A model generated the notes under the pieces. The model had not been told where the DNA came from. It saw only the letters and a program-made list of their open reading frames with translations, and searched no databases. A program made the translations under genes and the position numbers. From positions 1 through 64,000 of the forward strand of contig NZ_BPWE01000002.1 of the NCBI RefSeq assembly GCF_020884755.1: a stretch of DNA of 64,000 nt. Reading direction: 5' to 3'. Of this stretch, positions 56,651-64,000 are shown in pieces (the stretch's first letter is position 1; each line of letters starts with the position of its first letter). Origin of the DNA: Bifidobacterium mizhiense. Its GTDB lineage: Bacteria; Actinomycetota; Actinomycetes; Actinomycetales; Bifidobacteriaceae.

Positions 56651-59600
56651 CGAAACCTCCGGCACTCTCCCCAGCAACGCAACACACACTCCACTTCCGA
56701 CCCCATCACCACTGACAACCGCATCACCATTAAATCCCGAAACAACAGATCCGTCTGCTCCGTCATCGCCGACGGCTACTACCGGCAGTACGAATCCTGC
56801 TTCAACCAAGCCATCCGACAAGACGGATGATCAAGCCACACACACAGTGCGCTTCGACCCGAATAGCGGAAACAAGCCAACACAATCAACCGTGAAAACC
56901 GGCACTCTCGTCATCCCTCCAGAACACAACCCTGTACGTGAAAGCTTCCAGTTCGAAGGATGGACGCTTGACGGCCAGCCCTATGACTTCCAGACGCCTA
57001 TCCTGCAAGGCATAACCCTGACTGCAAAATGGGCCAAAACCACGGACTGGACCCTAAGCCCGAACCATGGACCCGCCGCCGGCACCCAGCTGACCATTAG
57101 CCCGCCCGACAAGCAGGAACCCTACTTCACCAGCATCCAAGCCGCAGGAGACCAAATTGTGGGCCTGACCGGAGACGGCCGCATCTACACCCGGACGCAA
57201 GACAGCACAACCATGCAGGTCCCCTCCCCAGCCCAGGCTCCCGACGGGTTCCACTACCTGCAGGCCGCAGCCGGCAGCCAATCGCAGGTCGCATTAGGAT
57301 CCGACCAGCACATCTACACATGGACCAACCAACAGGCCACGCCCACCATCCTCGACACCAGCCGGAACACCAGGTTCACCAGCATCAGCCTGAACGATGA
57401 CCGACTGCTAGCCGTGGACCAGCAAGGGCAGGTCCACACCTTCCAAGCCAGCCAGCCCGGCACCCAGGACCCGGATCCAAAGGCCAGAGGACAAGCTGCA
57501 GCAAGCCTGCCCGGACAGGCGCGTGCCGTTCTCGCCGTCTCCTCCAGCAGCCGGATCCTCGCCCTAGACACGGACGGATACGCCTGGACATGGAAAGCGG
57601 CCTCGGGAAGTGCCAAGCCTGTACGCATCGAACAGGAACCGGGCATACGCATCACACAAGCCCAAGCCCTCAACCAAGGGTTCCTAATCGTGGATTCAAA
57701 CGGGCAGACCCGCTACCTGGCCGATGGCAAGACCGGCATGACCATGGTCAGTCTGCCAGACGGCGGGAATGCCAACCGGATCACCGCCAACAAGGACCAA
57801 GCCATCATCACCGACACGGACGGCCATGTATGGTCCTGGGAGCCTGGCAATAGGCCCGTGCGCGCAGACAACGGGAACCAGCCCTACACGCAGGCCACCG
57901 AAACCGGCAACAGAATCACCGCCATAGACAAGCAGGGCAGCATATTCACGTGGAGCCTGAACGCTCAAGGCAATCCCAGCAAGCCAGCCAGACTCAACAC
58001 CACCTCCACCCCCATACTTGAATCATCCAGCATGGACGGCCAGCCGCTCAAAATCAGCAAGAAAGACGATTCCTGGCAGACGGAGGCTCCCGCCCACAAG
58101 CCGGGACAAGCCACCATCACTATCATCGGCAAACAGGACGGCCAGCCCTTCAACAGAAGCCTCAGCTACACAGTCGACCAGAAGCTGACCAGAGACACAC
58201 AGACAGGCACCACATACACGGTCAGCTTCGACACAACAGGAGAAAGCCAGGCGCCGGACCAGCAACAGGTCCCCTACCCGTACGGTAGAGTGCAAAGACC
58301 TTCGCCCGACCCGACGCGCAAAGACTACCGGTTCGACGGATGGTTCATCGACGAAGTCGCCTACGACTTCAGCAAACCCGTCACAGAAAACCTCACCCTC
58401 ACCGCCAAATGGACACGCCAAGACCCCGACAACACGTGGAGAATCAACCCCGACAAGGGCAGCCAGCTAGGCAAGGAAACCACCACCATCACCCCACCGA
58501 GCGGCACCAGCGGTGCCAAATTCAACCAAGTCAGCGGCTCAGGCACCAATTATTTTTCCTTGGCTGTGGGCAGTGATGGGAACGCCTACGCCTGGGGATA
58601 CAACAAAGATGGCGAGCTCGGCGACGGGACACGCACCAATCGGAATACGCCGGTCATGGTAATGAAGCCTGATTCCAAGACGTACCCGGACGTGCCTGCT
58701 GATTTCACCTACGTGCAGGTCAGCGCCGGGACAGATCATTCGCTGGCCTTGGGCAGCGACGGATACGTGTACGCCTGGGGAGACGACACCGATGGTGAGC
58801 TCGGCAACAAAGCCAGAGGCAGCTTTTCGTCTGTTCCTGTGCGCGTGCGCGACCCTGCCAGCCCCAACGACACGAGCAAAGGGCTGAAAGCCATACAGGT
58901 GAGCGCTGGAAGGGATCATTCGCTGGCCGTCGACAAGGACGGAAACGCCTGGGCATGGGGCAGCAACGGCTATGGCCGGCTCGGCAACAACAGAAGCAAT
59001 AGCTATTCGACTCTCCCCGTGCGCGTGCGCGACCCTGGTGATCCCTCCAATTCGAACAAAGGGCTGAACGTCATGCAGGTCAGCGCTGGAGACTGGCATT
59101 CGCTGGCCGTCGACAAGGACGGAAGCACCTGGGCATGGGGACGTAACGACTATGGTCAGCTCGGCAACGGGCAGATCAGTAGCAGCTGGGACGCGTACCC
59201 TGTACCGCAAAAGGTGCTGCTTGATCCCAATGATGCCAGCAAGGGGCTGAAAACTGTGCAGGTAAGTGCCGGAGGCTCTCTCTCGCTGGCAATCGACCAG
59301 GACGGAAGCACCTGGGCATGGGGACACAACAATTCCGGTCAGCTCGGCAATGGCACCAGCAACGGCAAAAACCAAAATCCTATTCCTAGCCCAGTGCTGC
59401 TTAATCCCAAGAATGCGAGCACCAGGCTGAAAGCTGTGCAAGTGAGTGCCGGATGGGGTCATTCGCTGGCAATCGACAAAGATGGAAACACCTGGGCATG
59501 GGGAGACAACAGCTCTGGTCAGCTCGGCAACAACGGCTCGAGCTATCAGTATTACTCTCCTGTAAAGGTGCTCGCCACCAAACAGTCTACGAATTCGGCT

Positions 59601-60089
59601 GGCCCCTGGCTGGACGCTACACAAATCAGCGCCGGTAGTTCTCATTCACTGGCAATCTGCAAAGACGGAAGCGCCAGAGCATGGGGAAATAACAGCTATA
59701 CCCAGCTCGGCAATACCGACGCAGGAAGCCGGAGTTTGGCCCCGGTACCGGTGATGTTCAACCTGCAACCGGCGATAACTGGCGTCAAGTTCGACCAGAC
59801 CACGGTATCGATCCTTACGCACAACAAAGACGACAATAGCGTCAGCGTGACCACGCCGGCGCATGAGCCTGGCCAGATCTTGGTCAGTGTCAACTACACG
59901 CTGGGCGGCATAGTCCAGAAGCCGGTCTCACTTACATACACGTACATACCCCTAGGCGTGCTTCCCCAGGCCGGAGGGGAAGGCATCCTACTTGCCTTAG
60001 CCACTGGAACCATGAGCATAGGCGGGGTACTGGCATCCCGCCGCCATCGAACGGAACGACTACAGCTGCTACACGCTTTGCACGAGTAA
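56616..60089 (+). CDS. M11: double-propeller surface protein body, LPQAG anchor (out of frame with its signal)
   Basis: Last array member, with the M7 plan. Linker, first B-repeat (about 56841-57035), seven diverged blades (RIYTRTQ, HIYTWTN, QVHTFQA, YAWTWKA, QTRYLAD, HVWSWEP, SIFTWSL), Ig-like segment, second B-repeat (about 58215-58415). Seven RCC1 blades follow (about 58510-59750); blades 3-6 carry the TWAWG or AWAWG core and the seventh is altered (SARAWGNNSYTQLG). TIG-like segment, LPQAG (59961-59975), helix and RRHRTERLQLL. The GTG at 56847 lies in the first B-repeat and would give a protein without a signal. Confidence 0.83.
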   Translation, partial: GGGGRQTPRVANETSGTLPSNATHTPLPTPSPLTTASPLNPETTDPSAPSSPTATTGSTNPASTKPSDKTDDQATHTVRFDPNSGNKPTQSTVKTGTLVIPPEHNPVRESFQFEGWTLDGQPYDFQTPILQGITLTAKWAKTTDWTLSPNHGPAAGTQLTISPPDKQEPYFTSIQAAGDQIVGLTGDGRIYTRTQDSTTMQVPSPAQAPDGFHYLQAAAGSQSQVALGSDQHIYTWTNQQATPTILDTSRNTRFTSISLNDDRLLAVDQQGQVHTFQASQPGTQDPDPKARGQAAASLPGQARAVLAVSSSSRILALDTDGYAWTWKAASGSAKPVRIEQEPGIRITQAQALNQGFLIVDSNGQTRYLADGKTGMTMVSLPDGGNANRITANKDQAIITDTDGHVWSWEPGNRPVRADNGNQPYTQATETGNRITAIDKQGSIFTWSLNAQGNPSKPARLNTTSTPILESSSMDGQPLKISKKDDSWQTEAPAHKPGQATITIIGKQDGQPFNRSLSYTVDQKLTRDTQTGTTYTVSFDTTGESQAPDQQQVPYPYGRVQRPSPDPTRKDYRFDGWFIDEVAYDFSKPVTENLTLTAKWTRQDPDNTWRINPDKGSQLGKETTTITPPSGTSGAKFNQVSGSGTNYFSLAVGSDGNAYAWGYNKDGELGDGTRTNRNTPVMVMKPDSKTYPDVPADFTYVQVSAGTDHSLALGSDGYVYAWGDDTDGELGNKARGSFSSVPVRVRDPASPNDTSKGLKAIQVSAGRDHSLAVDKDGNAWAWGSNGYGRLGNNRSNSYSTLPVRVRDPGDPSNSNKGLNVMQVSAGDWHSLAVDKDGSTWAWGRNDYGQLGNGQISSSWDAYPVPQKVLLDPNDASKGLKTVQVSAGGSLSLAIDQDGSTWAWGHNNSGQLGNGTSNGKNQNPIPSPVLLNPKNASTRLKAVQVSAGWGHSLAIDKDGNTWAWGDNSSGQLGNNGSSYQYYSPVKVLATKQSTNSAGPWLDATQISAGSSHSLAICKDGSARAWGNNSYTQLGNTDAGSRSLAPVPVMFNLQPAITGVKFDQTTVSILTHNKDDNSVSVTTPAHEPGQILVSVNYTLGGIVQKPVSLTYTYIPLGVLPQAGGEGILLALATGTMSIGGVLASRRHRTERLQLLHALHE

Positions 60090-60130
60090 GACGGGCCGGG
60101 GTGGATCAATCCCCCCACCCCGGCCTCACC

Positions 60131-60198
60131 GGGGCGCATAGAGGCAAGTGTCACTTAAGGCTCAACCCCAAGTGAGCCGACACTCCTCCCGCGCCCCC
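60131..60198 (+). terminator. M11 long 3' hairpin
   Basis: GGGGCGCATAGAGGCAAGTG pairs with the CACTCCTCCCGCGCCCC side, with an AGGCTC/GAGCC tip. It belongs to the M7-M11 hairpin family. Confidence 0.62.
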
Positions 60199-60211
60199 AC
60201 CACACATATAC

Positions 60212-60274
60212 CAGTCGACCGCCCAAGCGCAACAGAGAAGGCAACTCCTCTTGCCGCGCTCGGACGGTCGACTG
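60212..60274. terminator. Long hairpin between M11 and the MFS gene
   Basis: CAGTCGACCGCCCAAGCGC and GCGCTCGGACGGTCGACTG form a 19-bp stem with two mismatches that are G-U compatible on one strand. It lies between convergent genes and probably ends transcription of the minus-strand MFS operon. Confidence 0.65.
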
Positions 60275-60282
60275 CAACTGTT

Positions 60283-61671
60283 CTACTGCTGGTCAGCAGT
60301 GGTGGCGTAGATGGTCTTCTTGCAGGCCAAATACACGACCAGGCCCAGCAGGGACACCGCAGCCCCGATCAGCAGCAGGTTGCTGTAGTTGGCGGCCGGA
60401 CCGGTGGCGCCCATGATGCTGAAGCCCTCCAGGCTGGGCTTGCCCATCAGACCGCCGATGATGGCGATGCCAATGGAGCCGGTCACGTTCATGACCAGAT
60501 CGTTCATGCCCACGCCGCGGCCCGACTGGTCCTGAGGCAGGGTGTCAAGCACGGTGGAGACGATGGGCGAATACATCAGGCCGACGCCGGCATAGTAGAC
60601 GCAGGCAGTCAGCGTCAAGGCCAGCAGGCCGAAGTTGACCACCAGAGCCGTCCCTGCGAAGCCCAGGATCATCAGGCAGGCGGCGATGATGATGGCAGGC
60701 TTGCGGCCGATCCTGTCCACGATGGCGCCCGAGGTGGTGCCCAGCACGGCGGCCACCAGGAAGGCCCAGACCACATGCAGGGAGACCGTGGTGGTCGACA
60801 CCTTGTAGACGTCACGCCCGATGGCGTTGAAGATGGGCGACATGCAGTAGTTCATGAAGTAGAAGATCAGGATCAGCCCGATGCCCATCAGCCAGCGCTT
60901 GTTGCGGAAGAAGTCCGGGGTGATGAAGGGGCTCTTGGCCCGGCTGATGTACACGGCGAAGATCAGGTAGCAGACAGCGGAGGCCGCCAGCAGCCACCAG
61001 GCCGTGTAAGAGAAGAAGAGGGTCAGCAGGGCCGTGGCCAGTCCGAAGATGACGAAGCCCAGCCAGTCCACCTTCTCGCCGTTGCCGCCGCCGGTGGGCA
61101 GGCTCTTGAGCAGGATGGGCAGGAAGACGATGGTGACCGCGGGAATCAGGAAGAGGTACTGCCAGGCTATGGAGCTGAGCAGGCCGGCGGCGAAGATGCC
61201 GATGGCTGCAGACACCTGGTATCCGGCCGTGAAGATGCCGAAGAAGATTACCTTCAGGGAGGGCTTGAGATACTTGGTGGCCACGACCAGGTAGGCCGAG
61301 CCAGCCACCTGCTCGCCGGCGGTCTGCAGCAGCCGGGCCGCGATCACATTCCAGATGTTGGGGGCCATGATCGTGTTGGCCACGTATCCGTACACGGACC
61401 CGACGAACAGTATGCACAGGCCGAAGGTGACCAGCTTGCGCAGGGATACGAAATCGCCCAGGGACCCGTAGATGAAGCAGACGATGCCCAGGACGATGCT
61501 GGGCAGGGCCGTGATCAGCGAGGCCTGGTCGGGGGCGCCGGCGTCCTTGCCGACCTGCTGGAAGACCAGGTTGAAGCCCTGCAGGCACAGGGTGCCCAGG
61601 ACGAAGGTGATCAGCAGCAGGATCAGCGATCGTACTGCTGTCGAATCCTCGGTGGATTGCTTTTCGGACAT
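60283..61671 (-). CDS. MFS transporter, probably nucleoside or related uptake
   Basis: A 462-residue membrane protein with about 14 hydrophobic segments. Landmarks are MFS motif A as GSLGDFVSLRK after helix 2, a repeated motif A-like DRIGRKPAII in the middle loop, and MNYCMSPIFNAIGRD. The N-terminus is polar (MSEKQSTEDSTAV). It is the second gene of a minus-strand pair, beginning 51 bases after the stop of the nucleoside hydrolase. The obvious inference is that it brings in the hydrolase's substrate, or moves the released base or ribose. Drug export is the alternative, because this fold is shared with DHA2 efflux pumps. Confidence 0.85.
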   Translation of the reverse strand: MSEKQSTEDSTAVRSLILLLITFVLGTLCLQGFNLVFQQVGKDAGAPDQASLITALPSIVLGIVCFIYGSLGDFVSLRKLVTFGLCILFVGSVYGYVANTIMAPNIWNVIAARLLQTAGEQVAGSAYLVVATKYLKPSLKVIFFGIFTAGYQVSAAIGIFAAGLLSSIAWQYLFLIPAVTIVFLPILLKSLPTGGGNGEKVDWLGFVIFGLATALLTLFFSYTAWWLLAASAVCYLIFAVYISRAKSPFITPDFFRNKRWLMGIGLILIFYFMNYCMSPIFNAIGRDVYKVSTTTVSLHVVWAFLVAAVLGTTSGAIVDRIGRKPAIIIAACLMILGFAGTALVVNFGLLALTLTACVYYAGVGLMYSPIVSTVLDTLPQDQSGRGVGMNDLVMNVTGSIGIAIIGGLMGKPSLEGFSIMGATGPAANYSNLLLIGAAVSLLGLVVYLACKKTIYATTADQQ

Positions 61672-61722
61672 GATGTCTTCAGTTCTCTTTCTCTTGCGTG
61701 AACTTGCCGGGGATGGCGGACC

Positions 61723-62679
61723 TCAGTCAGCCTGGGAGGCCAGCCGGGTGATGCGGGTCATGAACTCGTCCAGGAAGCGGGGCACGTCCACGCCGACGGC
61801 CACGCGCATGGTCTTGTTGGGGTCGTTGAGCCGCTGCTCGTCCCCGATGGTGCGCCCGCGAGTGGCGCCTTCGGTCTCCACCTTCATGTTCATGGGCAGG
61901 GTGGTGACCAGGGTCGGGTCCACGGCCACGGCCACGGCCAGCGGATCGTGCAGGCCGCAGCCACCCAGGTGGGGCGAGGTGGTCTCGTAGGCCTTGATGT
62001 AGAAGTCGGTCATGTCCGCCAGGAAGTTGCCTGCCGCGGTGCCCAGCTGCCGCCAGCGGGCGGTCTCCTTGTAGGTCAGCAGGGTCTGCAGGGTCACGTC
62101 CAGGCCGACCATGGTCACGGGCGCGCCGGAGCGGAAGAGCACGTCGGCCGCGTCCGGATCCTGGGAGATGTTGGCCTCCTGCCAGGCGTCCACATTGCCC
62201 GGCACGGTCAGGGCCCCGCCCATGAGCACGATGGAACCGATGCGTTGGGCAATGTCAGGCTCCTTGGCCAGGGCGGCGGCGATATTGGTCATGGGGCCGG
62301 TGGGCACGTAGACCAGATCCTTGCCATAGGTGTTGACCGCATCGATGATGAAGTCCACGGCCGACTCCGTCTCCGCCTTGCGATCCGAGTCGGGGATGGC
62401 CACGTCGCCGATGCCGTTCTCTCCGTGGATGAAGGCGGAGACAGGCAGCACCTGGAAAGAGTCCGCCTTGGAGGCGTGGGACAGACCCGGGTAGACCTTG
62501 ACCTCGGGGTGGCCCAGCAGGTCGGTGATGGCCAGATCGTTGCGGATGCCCTGCTCCAGCAGCACGTTGCCATAGGTGCCGGTTATGCCAATCAGCTCAA
62601 CTTCGGGGCTGCCCAAGGCATAGGAGATAGCCAGAGTGTCGTCGACACCAGTGTCCAGATCCAGAATCAGCTTGCGCAT
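61723..62679 (-). CDS. Inosine-uridine preferring nucleoside hydrolase
   Basis: A 318-residue enzyme that splits the N-glycosidic bond of ribonucleosides to free base and ribose. The N-terminal Ca-binding motif is LDLDTGVDDTLAI, a variant of DTDPGxDD without the proline. The other family blocks are PTGPMTNIA, MGGALTVPGN with ANISQDPDAA, and the late GLHDPLAVA with the conserved catalytic-region His-Asp. ATG at 62679 is chosen because AAAGGAAA precedes it and the motif starts seven residues in. A longer frame upstream to 62805 lacks a ribosome site and homology. It leads an operon with the MFS gene, and together they suggest nucleoside salvage. Confidence 0.9.
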   Translation of the reverse strand: MRKLILDLDTGVDDTLAISYALGSPEVELIGITGTYGNVLLEQGIRNDLAITDLLGHPEVKVYPGLSHASKADSFQVLPVSAFIHGENGIGDVAIPDSDRKAETESAVDFIIDAVNTYGKDLVYVPTGPMTNIAAALAKEPDIAQRIGSIVLMGGALTVPGNVDAWQEANISQDPDAADVLFRSGAPVTMVGLDVTLQTLLTYKETARWRQLGTAAGNFLADMTDFYIKAYETTSPHLGGCGLHDPLAVAVAVDPTLVTTLPMNMKVETEGATRGRTIGDEQRLNDPNKTMRVAVGVDVPRFLDEFMTRITRLASQAD

Positions 62680-62999
62680 ACAATGTTTCCTTTCATTGCC
62701 ATGGCTGTATGGAACCATGGCCGTATGCATCCACGATGTCCTTGTGGTGAATGCTTGCTTATCATATGCGAAATTGAGCAGTTTCGCTGCCCATGACATG
62801 CGCAAGTCGTGGACAATATCCTCAAATGTTCATACAGCCGGCGACCAGTGCCCGGATGACGAATCCAGATAGCGAATCCAACAGCTGGTTTTCCGGCCGA
62901 TTGCCCTGTCCACAATGGCGAGCCGGATCGACGGACCGCTCCCCCAGGAGCATATGATTGCTTTAATTATGCCCGGATGATCCGGCGAAAGGGGAGCCC
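62680..62999. other. Divergent promoter region
   Basis: Lies between the nucleoside hydrolase and the sugar porter. An imperfect palindrome GCGAAA-TTGAGCAG-TTTCGC (62768-62787) is a candidate operator. The ribosome site of the sugar porter (AAAGGGGA) is at about 62988-62995. Confidence 0.4.
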
Positions 63000-64000
63000 A
63001 TGGCTGCAATCCAAGGACGGCGGCGCAATCTGCAACTGATGACCGCCCTGGGCGTACTGGCAGGCGGCCTCTACGGCTATACATTGACCGTCATCTCCGG
63101 AGCGCTGGTCAATATGAACCTGGGCTCCGGCTCGGGCGGACACCTGACGGCCGGAGAACAGGGCATGGTCACCTCAGCCCTGCTGATAGGCGCCGCACTG
63201 GGATCCTACCTGGCAGGCAAGTTCAACGACCGTTTCGGCCCCAAGCACATTATCCTGACCGGCGCCTTGCTGGCCATCCCGGGAGCCCTGCTGAGCGCCC
63301 TGGCTCCCAGCCTGGCCCTGCTGGGACTGGGAAGACTGATCATCGGAGCCGGCATCGGCATGACCTCCACCATCGTGCCCATTTACCTGGCCGACATGGT
63401 CGGCACGGCGGAACGCGGACGGGTGGTTTCGGTCAACTCGGTCATGATCGTGGTCTGGCAGTTGCTGGCGGTCAGCGTCAATGCCATCCTGGACCGGATG
63501 GGTGCCGACTGGCGGACCATGCTCTGGGCCCTCGTGCCGCCGGCCATCCTGCTGGCCCTGCTGGCCTGCTTCCTGCATGACAGCCCGGCCCACCTGATCC
63601 GCCGAGGCCAGCCGGACCAGGCAGCAGCCTTCCTTCAGTCCACCCGCGACCAGGCAGAGGCCCGGGTGACCATGCAGGAGCTGTCGCAGCCAGCGAGCGC
63701 GAAGACCCCCAGCTTCAAGGCCCCCTGGCTGCGGCGGGTGCTGATCGTGGGCATCGGCGTGGCCATGATCAACCAGCTGACCGGACTGAACATCGTCAAC
63801 TATTACGCGCCGACCATCTTCACCGACACCCTGGGCTTCGACCCCTCACTATCAATGATCGCCACCGTGCCCGTCATCCTGGTCTCCGCCGTAGCGGCCA
63901 CCATCGGAGGGCTGGGACTGATCGACCGTTTCGACCGTCGCGCCATTCTGGCTGTAGGACTTGCAGGCACTATCGTCTTCCTGGCCGCTATCGGGGTCTG
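63000..64000 (+). CDS. Sugar-porter family MFS transporter, N-terminal part
   Basis: ATG 63000 follows AAAGGGGA. The frame is open to the right edge (about 333 codons), so the C-terminus is missing. Sugar-porter marks include NDRFGPKH after helix 2, the signature GRLIIGAGIGMTSTIVPIYL with AERGR after it, the loop SPAHLIRRGQ in place of PESPRWL, and helix 7 NQLTGLNIVNYYAPTIF. Members are proton-sugar symporters or facilitators for hexoses, pentoses or disaccharides. Next to a ribose-releasing nucleoside hydrolase, ribose or another pentose is a reasonable guess, but it is only a guess. Confidence 0.88.
   Translation, partial: MAAIQGRRRNLQLMTALGVLAGGLYGYTLTVISGALVNMNLGSGSGGHLTAGEQGMVTSALLIGAALGSYLAGKFNDRFGPKHIILTGALLAIPGALLSALAPSLALLGLGRLIIGAGIGMTSTIVPIYLADMVGTAERGRVVSVNSVMIVVWQLLAVSVNAILDRMGADWRTMLWALVPPAILLALLACFLHDSPAHLIRRGQPDQAAAFLQSTRDQAEARVTMQELSQPASAKTPSFKAPWLRRVLIVGIGVAMINQLTGLNIVNYYAPTIFTDTLGFDPSLSMIATVPVILVSAVAATIGGLGLIDRFDRRAILAVGLAGTIVFLAAIGV

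Noticed and set aside
60148-61701. A 517-codon plus-strand frame over the MFS gene
   Set aside because: It is the antisense of a clear membrane protein, rich in Asp, Gln and Gly, with no motif; a GC-bias shadow.

Overview
The window looks like a chromosomal stretch of a Bifidobacteriaceae member, probably the insect-gut Bifidobacterium/Bombiscardovia type. Supporting signs are GC-rich genes with purine-rich ribosome sites, a LacI/sugar-ABC pair, DHA2 and sugar-porter transporters, a nucleoside hydrolase, and very large RCC1/InlB-type surface proteins. This assignment is inferred from gene content, not from a marker gene.

Layout. 1-3590: a sugar ABC permease (cut by the window edge) divergent from a LacI regulator, then a MarR-DHA2 efflux operon. 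3591-12060: an accessory, partly decayed region with a lipoprotein-like protein, a divergent pair of paralogous membrane-anchored helical proteins, a DUF4062 protein that looks leaderless, and several remnants. 12100-60089: a same-strand array of eleven giant surface-protein genes, called M1 to M11 here, each with its own 5' region and terminator hairpin. It is interrupted once, between M1 and M2, by an ABC exporter-TetR operon with a perfect palindromic operator. 60283-64000: a nucleoside hydrolase-MFS operon on the minus strand, and a divergent sugar porter cut by the right edge.

The array is the main discovery. Each complete protein has a signal peptide, a Pro/Ser/Thr linker, an InlB B-type repeat, a seven-bladed RCC1-type propeller, a second InlB B-type repeat, a second seven-bladed propeller, and a C-terminal LPxAG or LPLTG sorting signal. 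M1-M6 and M7-M11 are two subfamilies; in M7-M11 the first propeller has lost the RCC1 consensus. In eight genes (M1-M4, M7, M8, M10, M11) the signal peptide is separated from the body by a poly-G tract of 12 (15 in M1). The tract is fused to a hairpin and a nearly invariant block carrying stops in both wrong frames. All eight tracts are a multiple of three long, so all eight bodies are out of frame with their signal peptides as sequenced. Losing one G, or gaining two, would open each gene as a protein of roughly 1190-1290 residues. M5 and M6 lack the tract and are open; M9 lacks it but carries a separate one-base frameshift in a C run. The array therefore resembles a multi-locus contingency system for sortase-anchored double-propeller adhesins, with boundary sequences that could also let the cells recombine signal and body cassettes.
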